DNA of 64,000 nt, from positions 405,001 through 469,000 of the forward strand of contig NZ_BMNK01000007.1 in NCBI RefSeq assembly GCF_014646515.1, read 5' to 3'. Within the stretch, counting starts at the first letter, position 1. Each line of letters starts with the position of its first letter. The position numbers were made by a program, and so were the translations under genes. The notes beneath the pieces are model-generated. The model saw only the letters and a program-made list of their open reading frames with translations. It did no database searches and was not told the origin of the DNA. This DNA comes from Nonomuraea glycinis (lineage in GTDB: Bacteria; Actinomycetota; Actinomycetes; Streptosporangiales; Streptosporangiaceae). Shown here piece by piece: positions 40,320-49,825 of this stretch.

Positions 40320-41102
40320 TCACGACACCCGTGCGGAGGGGACCGTCCAGGTGTTGCACGCGGCGGGCGAGCCGGAGCGAAAGCCCTTGTCGAGCCAGGC
40401 GGCGATGTTGCGCCCCTTGCCGTGGGTGCGGTTCTTGCTCTGCTCGTCGCCGCTGTCGCGGTCGATGTCGAGCAGGACCTTCCAGTCGCGCGAGGTACGG
40501 TCCAGGGACTTCCAGGTGCTGCCGATGAACACCCCGGCCAGGCATTCGGCCTGCAGCTCCAGGCGGCGCAGTTGCTCGTTCAGCTCGCTCTTGCCCTTGT
40601 AGGGGTGCCGGTCGAAGGCGCGGCTGATCCCGGTGAGGTTCTGCACGTGGTGCCCGAACTCGTGGGCGGCGACGTCGAAGAGGAACAGGTCCGACGGCTC
40701 GCCGAGCAGGTCGCGGTTCAGCAGGAAGACGAAGCGCCGTTCGTCGTCGCAGTAGCGCGCCGCGGCGTCCTTCCAGGCGGTTCCGCAAAAGCGCCGCGGC
40801 TTGGTGATGAAGGCGACCCTGGCTTTGGTGAACGGCAGGCCGGCTCGTCGGAAGTGAGCGGCCCAGGAGGTGTTGAGGCAGTTCACCACCGTGGTCAGGT
40901 AGCGCTTGGCGGCCCGGACGTCGTTCGGCTTGACCGGGTGCTCGGTGCACTGGCTCGGCCGTAGCGGGCCGCTGCGGTAGAGCTCGCTCGCGGTCAGGGC
41001 GCGATCGCGGATGGGGTAGGTGGCGGCCTGGGCCGTCCCGGCTAACAGGATCGAGCCCAGGATGAAGGCCGCGAGGAGGGGGGTGAGGCGCATGATCACC
41101 AT
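40320..41102 (-). CDS. Secreted neutral zinc metallopeptidase, YpfJ-like
   Basis: A 260-residue exported protein of the putative neutral zinc metallopeptidase family. A signal peptide (LLAAFILGSILLAGTAQA) precedes the mature part. HEFGHH is the zinc-binding helix and ELQAECLAG supplies the third ligand. Four Cys in the first half may form disulphides. The ATG at 41093 is an alternative start by nine bases. Substrate unknown. Confidence 0.88.
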   Translation of the reverse strand: MVIMRLTPLLAAFILGSILLAGTAQAATYPIRDRALTASELYRSGPLRPSQCTEHPVKPNDVRAAKRYLTTVVNCLNTSWAAHFRRAGLPFTKARVAFITKPRRFCGTAWKDAAARYCDDERRFVFLLNRDLLGEPSDLFLFDVAAHEFGHHVQNLTGISRAFDRHPYKGKSELNEQLRRLELQAECLAGVFIGSTWKSLDRTSRDWKVLLDIDRDSGDEQSKNRTHGKGRNIAAWLDKGFRSGSPAACNTWTVPSARVS

Positions 41103-41313
41103 CCTAGGACGCGAGATCCGGCCGGGCCGCAGCGAAATCCTGTTTTACCCAGCCATGAGACACCTGCGCAAAGGACCGTGATATGCCGGTTCAAGGGGGG
41201 TAGGGCGGTGTGACAAGGTGCCAGATCCGCTCGCCCTGTTGAGTCCCCGAAGCGCATGGCCAGGGCTCCTGACGTGCCGGGCCGCAGGCGCGGAAGGGCG
41301 GAAGGAGCCCAAC

Positions 41314-41841
41314 ATGGCACAGCAGCATCATCCACAGGCCCGCCAGACGTCCCAGGAACAGGCGACGACGGCCGTACCCCAGCAACGGGAAGGACCCACG
41401 CGGTCTCAGCAGGAGGAGCCGCCCCGGCTGACCGGGTGGCTCGGCTGGGTGCTGTTCGCCGGCTTCACGATGGTGATCGTGGGATGCTTCCAGGCGGTGA
41501 TGGGGCTGGTCGGCATCTTCAACACCGACTTCTACGTCATCACCGCGAACAACCTGGCGATCCCCGTCAACTACACCACCTGGGGCGTGGTCCACCTGAT
41601 CCTCGGGGTGATCGTCGCCCTCGCCGGGCTGGCCGTCATGGCGGGCAAGACGTGGGGACGCGCGGTCGGGATCTTCCTGGCGGCGATCCAGGCGATCGTC
41701 AACTTCGCCTGGTTCCCCGCCTACCCGTTCTGGTCGCTGATCGTCATCGCCGTCGACATCCTCGTCATCTACGCCCTGCTCGTCCACGGCGGCGAGATGC
41801 GCGGCCTCACCCGGCAGGGCGCGCGCGGCGCCACCCAGTGA
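41314..41841 (+). CDS. Four-helix membrane protein (DUF7144-like)
   Basis: A 175-residue protein with a Gln/Pro-rich cytosolic start of about 38 residues, then four transmembrane helices. GWVLFAGFTMVIVGCFQAVM, FYVITANNLAIPVN and WGVVHLILGVIVALAGLAVM are typical of a widespread actinobacterial family (by recall DUF7144). GAAGGAG precedes the ATG. Function is unknown; no partner gene is adjacent. Confidence 0.8.
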   Translation: MAQQHHPQARQTSQEQATTAVPQQREGPTRSQQEEPPRLTGWLGWVLFAGFTMVIVGCFQAVMGLVGIFNTDFYVITANNLAIPVNYTTWGVVHLILGVIVALAGLAVMAGKTWGRAVGIFLAAIQAIVNFAWFPAYPFWSLIVIAVDILVIYALLVHGGEMRGLTRQGARGATQ

Positions 41842-41892
41842 TCCACGTGTAGCGTCGCATCTGGCCGTCGACCGACCCGGCGAAGGAGCCAG

Positions 41893-42909
41893 ATGACCAC
41901 GACGCGCATCGGTGCCGGCCCTCCTCACGCCGGGAAGCGGCGGCCGGGGAGGGCCGCACACGTGCTCAGGCTCGCCCTGGCGGCGCTGCTGCTGGCTATG
42001 GCCGGCTGCGGGCAGGCGCCCGAGCGGCCCTCGTCGCCGCCGAAGACGTCTTCGGCGGCGGCGCAGGACGGGTGCGCGGGCGGTGCGCGGCTCACGGCCG
42101 GCAGGCACACGCTGACGTTCGCCGGCGAGGACCGCGTCTTCCTGCTGACGCTGCCCGAGGGCGACGGCCCGCATCCGGTGCTGCTCAACCTGCACGGGCT
42201 CGGCTCCACCGCCCGCGAGCAGGCCGCCTACAGCCGCCTGCCCCGGGTGGGCGGCCGGCGCGGCTACATCGTCGCCACCCCGCAGGTGGCGAAGGACCGG
42301 CTCGCCTGGACGCTGCCGCACGGCTTCGGCCCCGACGACACCGGCTTCCTGAGCGCGCTGCTGGACCGGCTGGAGCAGCGGCTGTGCGTGGACCGGCGGC
42401 GCGAGTTCGCCGCCGGCCTGTCCTACGGCGGCGCCATGGCCACGGCCCTGGTGTGCGGCCTGGACGGCAGGCTGGCCGGGGTGGCGGCCGTCGGCGGCGT
42501 CAACATCGTCCGGCCGTGCCGTGACCCGCAGCCTGCCACGCTGGTCGCCTTCCACGGCACCGCCGACCGCGTCGTCCCCTACCGGGGCGGCCACCCGCTG
42601 CGTGACGCCCCCGGCGACCTGCGCAAACTCGCCGACCTGGTGACGCTCCAGCCGGTGGAGCAGGTGACGGGCGGCTGGGCGGACGCGCTCGGCTGTCCCA
42701 CCGCCGCCACCACCGCTCCCGCCCCCGGGGTACGGCTGCGCACCTGGACAGGCTGCGCCCGCGGCGCCCGCGTACACCTGTACACGATCAGCGGCGGCGG
42801 CCACACCTGGCCGGGCCCGATCGAGGTGTCCACGCTCGGCGCGACCAACCGGCACCTGGACGCCACCCGGCTCATCCTGGACGCCTTCGACGCGGCCCGG
42901 CCCGTCTGA
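41893..42909 (+). CDS. Esterase lipoprotein, PHB-depolymerase/feruloyl-esterase type
   Basis: A 338-residue exported alpha/beta hydrolase. A Tat-like/Sec leader with RRPGR is followed by a lipobox (AMAGC). LNLHGLGSTAREQAAY is the oxyanion loop, GLSYGGAMAT the nucleophile elbow, HGTADRVVPY the Asp, and GGGHTWPG the His. This is the LpqC/PHB depolymerase family. Substrate is probably a polyester or an aryl ester. Confidence 0.87.
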   Translation: MTTTRIGAGPPHAGKRRPGRAAHVLRLALAALLLAMAGCGQAPERPSSPPKTSSAAAQDGCAGGARLTAGRHTLTFAGEDRVFLLTLPEGDGPHPVLLNLHGLGSTAREQAAYSRLPRVGGRRGYIVATPQVAKDRLAWTLPHGFGPDDTGFLSALLDRLEQRLCVDRRREFAAGLSYGGAMATALVCGLDGRLAGVAAVGGVNIVRPCRDPQPATLVAFHGTADRVVPYRGGHPLRDAPGDLRKLADLVTLQPVEQVTGGWADALGCPTAATTAPAPGVRLRTWTGCARGARVHLYTISGGGHTWPGPIEVSTLGATNRHLDATRLILDAFDAARPV

Positions 42910-42953
42910 AACGACCAGGCCGGGGGCCCGGCCGGGCATTAGGGTTGACGTCC

Positions 42954-44282
42954 ATGAGTCAGGTAGGACATCAGACGGCGCGGGCGCTGCTGCGCAGGCT
43001 CGCCATCGAGCAGGCCGAATGCCGCATCCCCTCGGTGCGGGCCGCGATCGTGCGCGACGGCGAGATCGCGTGGCAGGCCGGCCGCGGCCAGGTGGACGGG
43101 CGTCCGCCGGAGCCCGGCACCCAATACCGGATCGGTTCGATCACCAAGAGCGTCGTGGCCGTCACCGTCATGCGGCTGCGGGACGAGGGCCTGATCGACC
43201 TGCTGGAGCCGATCGGCAAGCACCTGCCCGACACCCGGTTCGGCGAGGTCACGATCGCCCAGTTGCTCTCGCACACCGGCGGCCTGACGGCCGAGCCGCC
43301 CACCGGCTGGTGGGAGCGCACCCCCGGCATCGAGATGGCCGACCTGCTGTCCCGCGTCGGCCCCGGCGAGGTCAAGCACCGGCCGGGCCGCCGCTACCAC
43401 TACTCCAACCTCGGCTTCTCCCTGCTCGGCGAACTGGTCGCCCGCCTGCGCGGCACGCCGTGGGCGCAGGTGGCGCGGACCGAGGTGCTCGGCCCGCTCG
43501 GCATGACCGGCACCACCACCAGGCCGCGGCCGCCGCACGCCACCGGCTACGCCGTCCACCCCTACGCCGACGTGCTGCTGCCCGAGCCCGAGCACGACGC
43601 CGGCGCCATGGCCCCGGCCGGGCAGCTGTGGTCCACCACCACCGACCTGGCCCGCTGGGCGGCGTTCGTCGCCGGGGACACCGGCGGCGTGCTGTCGCCC
43701 GGCACCCTCGCCGAGATGCGCGAGCCGGCCACCGTCGCCGACGGCGACGCCTGGACCTCCGGCTACGGGCTCGGCCTGCAGCTCACCCGGCACGCCGGGC
43801 GCCGCCTGGCCGGCCACACCGGCTCCATGCCCGGCTTCCTGGCCACCGTGTGGGCCGACCCCGCCGACGGCGTCGGCGTGCTGTTCCTGGCCAACACCAC
43901 CTCCGGCCTGCGACCCGGGCTGCTCACCGACCTGCTCGACATCCTCGACGAGCACGAGCCGCGCCTGCCCCAGGAGTGGACCCCCGCCGGCGCCGACCCC
44001 GCCCTGCTGGCGCTGACCGGCCTGTGGCACTGGGGGCCCGCCCCCTACCTGCTGCGGCTGCTGCCCGGCGGCGGCCTGTCGCTCGAACCGGTGCGCGGCG
44101 CCGGGCGCGCCTCCAGGTTCGTGCCGCAGGACGACGGCACCTGGCTCGGCCTGGACGGCTACTACGCCGGTGAGACGCTGCGGGTGGCGGCCGACCATCT
44201 CGACCTCAACACCTTCATCTTCACCCGCGACCCCTACGACCCGGCCGAACCCGTGCCCGGCGGCGTCGACGACTGGCACTAG
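42954..44282 (+). CDS. Beta-lactamase-fold serine hydrolase
   Basis: A 442-residue class C beta-lactamase-like protein. The active-site triad motifs are SITK (S-x-x-K), HYSN (Y-x-N) and GHTG (third box). A carboxy-terminal lipocalin-like extension (LLRLLPGGGLSLEPVRGAG) follows. No signal peptide is visible, so it likely acts in the cytosol as an esterase or D-amino peptidase and is not a resistance enzyme. Confidence 0.87.
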   Translation: MSQVGHQTARALLRRLAIEQAECRIPSVRAAIVRDGEIAWQAGRGQVDGRPPEPGTQYRIGSITKSVVAVTVMRLRDEGLIDLLEPIGKHLPDTRFGEVTIAQLLSHTGGLTAEPPTGWWERTPGIEMADLLSRVGPGEVKHRPGRRYHYSNLGFSLLGELVARLRGTPWAQVARTEVLGPLGMTGTTTRPRPPHATGYAVHPYADVLLPEPEHDAGAMAPAGQLWSTTTDLARWAAFVAGDTGGVLSPGTLAEMREPATVADGDAWTSGYGLGLQLTRHAGRRLAGHTGSMPGFLATVWADPADGVGVLFLANTTSGLRPGLLTDLLDILDEHEPRLPQEWTPAGADPALLALTGLWHWGPAPYLLRLLPGGGLSLEPVRGAGRASRFVPQDDGTWLGLDGYYAGETLRVAADHLDLNTFIFTRDPYDPAEPVPGGVDDWH

Positions 44283-44285
44283 CCA

Positions 44286-44325
44286 CTTGACGTAACACGT
44301 CAAGTACTTGCTATCGTACGTCAAG
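44286..44325 (+). promoter_or_regulatory. Triple ACGTCAAG operator
   Basis: CTTGACGT-AAC-ACGTCAAG (44286-44304) is a perfect eight-base inverted repeat, and a third half-site ACGTCAAG follows at 44318-44325. It lies 30 bases before the HTH gene and three bases after the preceding stop. Autoregulation by the HTH protein is the likely purpose. Confidence 0.65.
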
Positions 44326-44354
44326 CAGCGGTCGGGCGAGACGGAGGAGGCACC

Positions 44355-44834
44355 GTGTCACAGCAGGAGCGGGAGGAGCTCGTCCAGGACCTGATCCGGC
44401 TGGTGACCAGCAGGCTGCTGGACCCGCTCGACATCCTCCTGGGCGACGACCCCGCCATCGAGGCGACGCGCCACCGGGTGCGGCAGGACGCCGGCACCTG
44501 GGCCGACGAGCTCCTGGGCGACGACCGGGCCCGCGCCACCCACCAGGGCGCGCGCCTGGTCGCGGTCCTCTACCCCGGCGACACCGCCTTCGACCCGCCC
44601 GCCGACTGGTGGCGCACCCCCCTCGGCCGGGCCATCGCCCGGCGCGTCGGCCACCCCTCGGCCGAGCGCGTCTCGTACGCCGTCGCCGGGGCGATGCTCG
44701 GCATCACCCGGCAGGGCGTCCACGATCTCGTACGACGCGGCAAGCTGCACGCGCACCCGGACGGCGGCGTCACCACGCCGTCGATCCGGGAGCGGCTCGA
44801 CACCCGAGACCCAGGACAGGCCCATGAGCAGTGA
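44355..44834 (+). CDS. Small HTH DNA-binding protein
   Basis: A 159-residue protein from GTG 44355. The amino-terminal two-thirds is helical and acidic. Near the end is an excisionase/Rv2175c-like HTH (YAVAGAMLGITRQGVHDLVR, followed by RGKLH). The well-formed palindromes directly upstream suggest self-repression. It overlaps the next gene by 11 bases, so the hydrolase is under the same control. No toxin-antitoxin partner is apparent. Confidence 0.7.
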   Translation: MSQQEREELVQDLIRLVTSRLLDPLDILLGDDPAIEATRHRVRQDAGTWADELLGDDRARATHQGARLVAVLYPGDTAFDPPADWWRTPLGRAIARRVGHPSAERVSYAVAGAMLGITRQGVHDLVRRGKLHAHPDGGVTTPSIRERLDTRDPGQAHEQ

Positions 44835-45729
44835 CCAGATGATCACCGGCGCGGCGGCGGTGCCGATCGCGATCCGCGACCACGGCGGCGCCGGCCGGCC
44901 CTTACTCCTGCTGCACGGCGCGGGCGGCAACCTGCTCCACTGGGAGCGGCTCGCCCCGCTGCTCACCGGCGCCTTCCGGGTGCTGGCCGTGGACCTGCGC
45001 GGTCACGGCCGCTCCGGCGACGGCCCGTGGACCTGGAAGGCCGTCCTCGACGACCTCGACGCGGTGGTGGCCGGGCTGGCGGCGGCCGATCCGGTCGTCG
45101 CCGGCCACTCACTGGGCGGGATGCTCGCCGGCATGTGGGCCCGCCGCCACCCCTCCTGCCCGGCCGCCATCAGCCTGGACGGCCACCGCGCCGCCGCCAC
45201 CCACCCCTCCCACTACGCCGGCCTGGCCCCCGAACGCCTCGAACGCGACCTGGCGGCACTGAACGCGGCCTTCACCGCCCAGGCCGAGATGATGGCCCAG
45301 CCGATGACCGGCGAGCAGGCCGCCGCCTACCTGCACGGACAGCGCGCCTTCGCCGCCGCGCAGGGCCTGGACGCCGACGCGTGGGAGGAGGCGGCCAGGC
45401 GCGGGCTGAGCGAACGCGACGGCCACACCTGGCTGCGGCCCGGCCCCGAGGTCACCCGCGCGCTGCGCGAACTGCCGGAGTTCGCCGACGCGCTACCGGT
45501 CTTCGGCGAGGTCACCGCCCCGTTCCTGATCGTGACGGCCACCCGCAACCTGCCCGTGCCGCCCGAACTGTCCGCCCTCATGGACGCCTTCCGCGCCGGC
45601 CTCCGCCGCGACCTGACCGCCCTGGCCGCCACCCGCCCGAACATCGAGATCCACGAACTCGACGCCAGCCACGGCATGCTCGCCGAGCGGCCCGACGCCA
45701 TCGCCCGGCTCATCACCCGCTACGCCTAG
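44824..45729 (+). CDS. Alpha/beta hydrolase
   Basis: A 301-residue soluble alpha/beta hydrolase. LLLLHGAGGNLLHW is the oxyanion region, DLRGHGRS the strand-4 turn, GHSLGGMLAG the nucleophile elbow and ELDASHGMLAE the catalytic His. Substrate is unknown. It is the second gene of an operon whose first gene encodes an HTH protein, so it could be the regulated enzyme. Confidence 0.85.
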   Translation: MSSDQMITGAAAVPIAIRDHGGAGRPLLLLHGAGGNLLHWERLAPLLTGAFRVLAVDLRGHGRSGDGPWTWKAVLDDLDAVVAGLAAADPVVAGHSLGGMLAGMWARRHPSCPAAISLDGHRAAATHPSHYAGLAPERLERDLAALNAAFTAQAEMMAQPMTGEQAAAYLHGQRAFAAAQGLDADAWEEAARRGLSERDGHTWLRPGPEVTRALRELPEFADALPVFGEVTAPFLIVTATRNLPVPPELSALMDAFRAGLRRDLTALAATRPNIEIHELDASHGMLAERPDAIARLITRYA

Positions 45730-45777
45730 ACGACCCCCAGGGCGCGTATCGAGACAGACCAGGCCGCCAACCGCTGG

Positions 45778-46527
45778 TCAGAGCAGGTCGGCCGTCCTGT
45801 AGACCGAGACGTGGGAGCGTGATTCCGCGGTGAATGCCTCGCCCGTCCAGCCGGCGTGCCTGGATTCCAGGGTCATTCCGGCCAGTTCGGCCATCAGGTC
45901 GAGTTCAGCCGGCCAGATGTACCGGTGCGGGCTGCGGAACAACCGGGCCTCGCGGCCGGCCTCGGGGTCGAACCGGAAGTGATGCGAGACGACCTGCTGG
46001 CGCAGGACATCGTAGGTGTCGAGCCCGATGTAGCCCGTCGCCGACTCCCAGACCACGGCCTGCTGACCCGGCGGCAGCTTGCGAAGTTCGGGAACCCACA
46101 GCTCGACGACGAACCGCCCGCCCGGCGCGAGATGGCGTGCGGCGTTACGGAAACAGGCAACCTGCTCGGCCTGCGTGAGCAGATTGGAGATGGTGTTGTA
46201 GACGAGATAGACGAGCCGGAACTCGCCCGGAGCCTGTGCCGTGGCCATGTCGCCGGCGACGACCGGGATGGCCGCCTCGTCTGCCTTGGTGCGGAGCTGA
46301 TCGATCATCGGCTGCGACAGCTCGATGCCACTGACCGGGACTCCGCGCTCCGCAAGAGGCAGGGCCACCCGCCCGGTCCCGATCGCGAACTCCAGTGCCG
46401 GCCCGCCCTCGGCGAGTTCCACGAGACGGTCCACCGTCGGTCCCAGCACCGCCGGTGCGAACATGCCGGCCCCAGGAGTGTCATAGCCCTGAGCGGCCTG
46501 GTCATCCCACATCTCACTGTGAAGCAT
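45778..46527 (-). CDS. Class I SAM-dependent methyltransferase
   Basis: A 249-residue methyltransferase. Motif I is LEFAIGTGRVALPLAERG, motif II VSGIELSQPMIDQLR, and LVYLVYNTISNLLTQ follows. The remainder is a beta-rich tail. A small molecule is a likely acceptor, but no specific one can be named. It is divergent from a broken recombinase at 46.6 kb. Confidence 0.85.
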   Translation of the reverse strand: MLHSEMWDDQAAQGYDTPGAGMFAPAVLGPTVDRLVELAEGGPALEFAIGTGRVALPLAERGVPVSGIELSQPMIDQLRTKADEAAIPVVAGDMATAQAPGEFRLVYLVYNTISNLLTQAEQVACFRNAARHLAPGGRFVVELWVPELRKLPPGQQAVVWESATGYIGLDTYDVLRQQVVSHHFRFDPEAGREARLFRSPHRYIWPAELDLMAELAGMTLESRHAGWTGEAFTAESRSHVSVYRTADLL

Positions 46528-46639
46528 GAGCAGCGATGATCTCCCACTGCGCGGAGCAGGTCAACGCACTTTCGCCACCGTCTCGTGCGGGCAGGGGCAC
46601 TGCTCAGCCACGCCCGCAGTTGTCGCGGCCGGCGGTGAT

Positions 46640-47085
46640 GAACGGAAGGCGGCCGCTTTGGCGCTCATCGGCCTGGTCCGGGTCAGCACCGACAAGCAGG
46701 AGACCCAGCGGCAGCACGACGCGCTCGACCCGATCTGCCTGAAGGTGTTCGAGGAGAAGACCAGCGGCAAGCTCGCCACCGACGACCGGCCCGCGCTGCT
46801 GGACGCGCTGTCCTACATCCGCGACGGCGACATACTGACCGTCCACGAGGTCGATCGCCTCGGCCGCAACCTCCTGGAAGGGCTGATCGTCCTTCAACGA
46901 CCTGTTCCAGCGCGGCGTCGCCGTCAAAGTGCTGGAGGGCATCGCGGCCGGCGAGCACACCGAACGCTCCCTCATCCTGGACCTGGCCCTCGCCCTGTCC
47001 GAAGACAGGCGCCGCGACATCGTCCGCAAGACCAAGAACGGCCTGGAGGCCGGCCCGGGCGGCTTGACAGCCGCGGCGCAAGGTT
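46640..47085 (+). pseudogene. Serine recombinase (resolvase) pseudogene
   Basis: The catalytic domain of a Tn3-type resolvase in two frames. The first frame reads LIGLVRVSTDKQETQRQHDA with the usual Ser, and HEVDRLGRNLLEGLIVL. About base 46890 it shifts to a second frame, reading NDLFQRGVAVKVLEGI then SLILDLALALSEDRRRDIVR. The carboxy-terminal HTH is missing. The frameshift and truncation mark it as inactive. It sits just left of the YtrA promoter. Confidence 0.75.
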
Positions 47086-47113
47086 GCATGGTTAGTTACA
47101 CATGTAGCTAACC
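47064..47113 (+). promoter_or_regulatory. YtrA-type promoter and operator
   Basis: TTGACA at 47064-47069 is a perfect -35 box. GGTTAGTTACAC and ATGTAGCTAACC (47090-47113) form a 24-base palindrome with 10 of 12 matches, covering the probable -10. It is 21 bases before the GntR start and is the expected self-operator of a YtrA-type repressor. Confidence 0.65.
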
Positions 47114-47134
47114 AGTTGGGCGGCTAAGCCAACG

Positions 47135-47509
47135 ATGGACGACGACCGACCGATCTTCCTTCAGATCGCCGAGCTGATCGAAAACTCGATCATCGACGGG
47201 TCGCTGGTGGAGGAGGCCCAGGTCCCGTCCACCAACGAGCTTGCCGCCTTTCACCGGATCAACCCGGCCACCGCGGCCAAGGGCGTCAACCAGCTCGTAT
47301 CGGAGGGAACGCTCTACAAGCGACGCGGCATCGGCATGTTCGTCGCCGGTGGCGCCCGGGCCAGGCTGCGCGAGCGGCGACGGGAACGGTTCACCGAACA
47401 GTACGTGGAACCCCTGCTCGCCGAGGCGCGCAAGCTCGGCATCGGCCACGACGAGCTGATGAAGATGATCGATTCATTCGGTGCGGTTGTCGGGAGGGAC
47501 CTGGGATGA
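47135..47509 (+). CDS. GntR-family regulator, YtrA subfamily
   Basis: A 124-residue repressor. The winged HTH covers residues about 8-75 (PIFLQIAELIENSIIDGSLV, VPSTNELAAFHRINPATAAK), followed by a short dimerising helix tail as in YtrA. Its stop overlaps the ABC gene (ATGA), and the palindromic operator is directly upstream. YtrA-type regulators control ABC exporters that respond to cell-wall antibiotics; the same function is plausible here. Confidence 0.9.
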   Translation: MDDDRPIFLQIAELIENSIIDGSLVEEAQVPSTNELAAFHRINPATAAKGVNQLVSEGTLYKRRGIGMFVAGGARARLRERRRERFTEQYVEPLLAEARKLGIGHDELMKMIDSFGAVVGRDLG

Positions 47510-48411
47510 CGGCGGTGGTAACCGCACACGGGGTGACCAAGCGCTTTGGTGACGTCACGGCGCTCGACGACGTGAGCTTCGCGCTGGCCGAGCACACGAT
47601 CTACGGCCTGCTCGGGCGCAACGGGGCGGGCAAGACCACCCTGATGCAGATCCTCACCGGGCAGGCGTTCGCGTCGTCGGGGAACGTGTCGGTCTTCGAC
47701 GCGCCACCGGTGGAGAACCCGGCCGTCCTGTCGAAGGTCTGTTTCGTCCGGGAGAGCCAGCGCTACCCCCACGTCTACACCGTGCGCCACGTCTTTCGCA
47801 CCGCACGTCGGCTGTTTGCGAACTGGGACGACACGTTCGCGCACGGCCTCGCCGCGGACTTCCAGCTACCGGCCGGGCGGCTGGTCCGCAGGCTCTCGCG
47901 GGGCATGCTGTCGGCCCTCGGCGTGACCGTCGGGCTGGCCGCGCGGGCGCCCCTGACGTTCTTCGACGAGCCGTACCTCGGGCTCGACCCGGCCGCCCGG
48001 CAGCTTTTCTACGACCGCCTGCTCGCCGACTACGCCGGGCATCCCCGCACCGTGGTGCTGTCCACCCACCTCATCGACGAGGTGAGCGATCTGGTCGAGC
48101 GGGTGCTGCTCATCGACCGTGGCCGGCTGCTGCTCGATGAGGACGCCGACGACCTGCGCGGGCGGGCGGTGGCGGCCACCGGACGGGCGGAGGCCGTGGA
48201 CGGGTTCGCCGCCGGACGCACCGAGTTGCACCGCGAGCGGTTGAGCGGCCTGGTCCGGTCGACCATCCTCGGTGGGCTCGGACCGCACGCGAAGGCGCTC
48301 GCGCAGGCGCTGAACGTCGAGCTGGAGCCGCTGTCGTTGCAGCAACTCGTGGTCCGCCTGACCGTACCGCCGACGACAACGGCGCCGGCGGACCGGGAGG
48401 CCGCCCGATGA
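47506..48411 (+). CDS. ABC transporter ATP-binding protein
   Basis: A 301-residue ATPase. Walker A is GRNGAGKTT, Walker B LTFFDEP, and the H-loop STHLIDE. The signature motif is altered to LSRGMLSALG (normally LSGGQ), which is often seen in YtrB-like exporters. The last 90 residues are a family-specific extension. It is coupled to the upstream GntR and downstream permease genes. Confidence 0.9.
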   Translation: MTAVVTAHGVTKRFGDVTALDDVSFALAEHTIYGLLGRNGAGKTTLMQILTGQAFASSGNVSVFDAPPVENPAVLSKVCFVRESQRYPHVYTVRHVFRTARRLFANWDDTFAHGLAADFQLPAGRLVRRLSRGMLSALGVTVGLAARAPLTFFDEPYLGLDPAARQLFYDRLLADYAGHPRTVVLSTHLIDEVSDLVERVLLIDRGRLLLDEDADDLRGRAVAATGRAEAVDGFAAGRTELHRERLSGLVRSTILGGLGPHAKALAQALNVELEPLSLQQLVVRLTVPPTTTAPADREAAR

Positions 48412-49103
48412 ACCGCATCCGTCAGGTGGCCCGTCTCCAGATGCCGGCCTGGCCGCAGATCCTGGGCTGGACATGGAGCATGATGGCCGTCACGTTCGGC
48501 ATCAACCTGTTGACCTTCATGGCGAACTACGACCCGGGCGACGGCGTGACGAACACCGGCGGCCTGGTCAGCCTGTGCGGCATCGCGATCGGGATGGCCA
48601 CCGTCTCGGTCACCCAGATCTTCCCGTACGCGCTGGGCATGAGCGTGACCCGCCGGGAGTTCTACCTGGCCTGGTCGCTGCTCGCGGTCGTCCAGTCGGT
48701 GGTCTACGCGCTGGTGCTCTACCTGCTGCGCGCCGTGGAACAGGCCACCGGCTACTGGGGGATGGGGATGCGCTTCTTCGGCCTGCCGTTCATGGATGAC
48801 GCCAACCCGGTGCTGCTCCTGCTCGGGTACGCGGTACCCATGCTGGTCGTGACCCACCTCGGGATCCTGCTCGGCACGTTGTACCTGCGCTGGGGCGCCA
48901 CCGGCGTCCTCGCCGGCCTCACCCTGGCGTTCACAGCGCTCGGGCTGGCCGCCGCGCTGATCACGTGGACCCGGCAATGGCACGCGATCGGCCGCTGGTT
49001 GCTCGACCAGTCCCCCACGGCGCTGCTCGCCGGCTGGCCGGTCCCGGTGGCCGCCGCGTTCGCGGTCGGCGGGTACAGGCTCATCCGCCGTGCCACGGCG
49101 TAG
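48408..49103 (+). CDS. ABC transporter permease
   Basis: A 231-residue integral membrane protein with six predicted helices, for example WTWSMMAVTFGINLLTF and LLLLGYAVPMLVVTHLGILL. It starts on the ATGA overlap with the ATPase gene. It is the partner of that ATPase in a YtrA-type export system. Substrate is unknown. Confidence 0.85.
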   Translation: MNRIRQVARLQMPAWPQILGWTWSMMAVTFGINLLTFMANYDPGDGVTNTGGLVSLCGIAIGMATVSVTQIFPYALGMSVTRREFYLAWSLLAVVQSVVYALVLYLLRAVEQATGYWGMGMRFFGLPFMDDANPVLLLLGYAVPMLVVTHLGILLGTLYLRWGATGVLAGLTLAFTALGLAAALITWTRQWHAIGRWLLDQSPTALLAGWPVPVAAAFAVGGYRLIRRATA

Positions 49104-49214
49104 GCGCGGCGGGCACTCGGCCGCTCCGGAAACCGGACAACGCGAACGCCAACTCCGCCGTGATGGGCCGCCAGATTGTCAGCCCTGTCCGCCCGCGTCC
49201 TTGGGAGAGATGCA

Positions 49215-49448
49215 ATGACGAGCAACAACACGCCCCCGCCCGCCGCAGGTCTCGGGATCTGGGCAAATCTCGGGATCTGGATCGCATTTGGCGCTGCCTT
49301 CGGCCTCCTCGTCGGCGTCGTCGTCGGGGGTTTTTTCGACAACGTCTCTTACGGTGTCGGGCTAGGTTCGTCCTTCGGTCCGGGCCTGGGTGTGGCCGCC
49401 TGGGCCGTCTTCATCGCGCCGCGAAGGGATGCCCGCCGCGACTCCTGA
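49215..49448 (+). CDS. Small glycine-zipper membrane protein
   Basis: A 77-residue protein with two Gly-rich membrane segments (IWIAFGAAFGLLVGVVVGGF and VGLGSSFGPGLGVAAWAVF) linked by a short polar turn. The ATG follows GGGAGAGATGCA. It lies 111 bases after the permease and may be separate. Function unknown. Confidence 0.65.
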   Translation: MTSNNTPPPAAGLGIWANLGIWIAFGAAFGLLVGVVVGGFFDNVSYGVGLGSSFGPGLGVAAWAVFIAPRRDARRDS

Positions 49449-49825
49449 GCGTCGCGCCCGAGTATCGGCTACGAGGTCGTAGGCGCCACCGGGAAGTCCA
49501 GGAAACAACGCAACGGCGCTGGCGATGGTGGCCGCGTCAGATGATCGCGCCCCCGGCGGGCCGAGATCTGGTGGCGGTTGAGTTGGATCAGCAGCCGGCG
49601 CGGAGCGCGCCACCACCATGGCGATGTGGTATCGGTACAGCTTGGTCGAACCGACGCCAGGCCAAGCGGTGTTCCATACTCGGCTCACACTCAGCGTCAT
49701 CGACGCAGCCGGCGGTCCAGGTGCTCCCGGCGTCGCGGCTGCCGTCATAGCACTCGCCGACCGGATCATCGACTGGGCGGATGGCTACGCTGCCCGTCGT
49801 GTTGAGGTGTGACCAGGTCTCGCGG
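49449..49825. other. Gene-poor interval
   Basis: About 375 bases without a convincing gene. A 64-residue frame at 49618-49812 has weak coding character and is not supported. The interval ends at a truncated recombinase and may contain mobile-element debris. Confidence 0.5.

Noticed and set aside
49618..49812. 64-residue plus-strand ORF
   Set aside because: Weak codon pattern, no clear ribosome site and no recognisable motif; not enough to call a gene.
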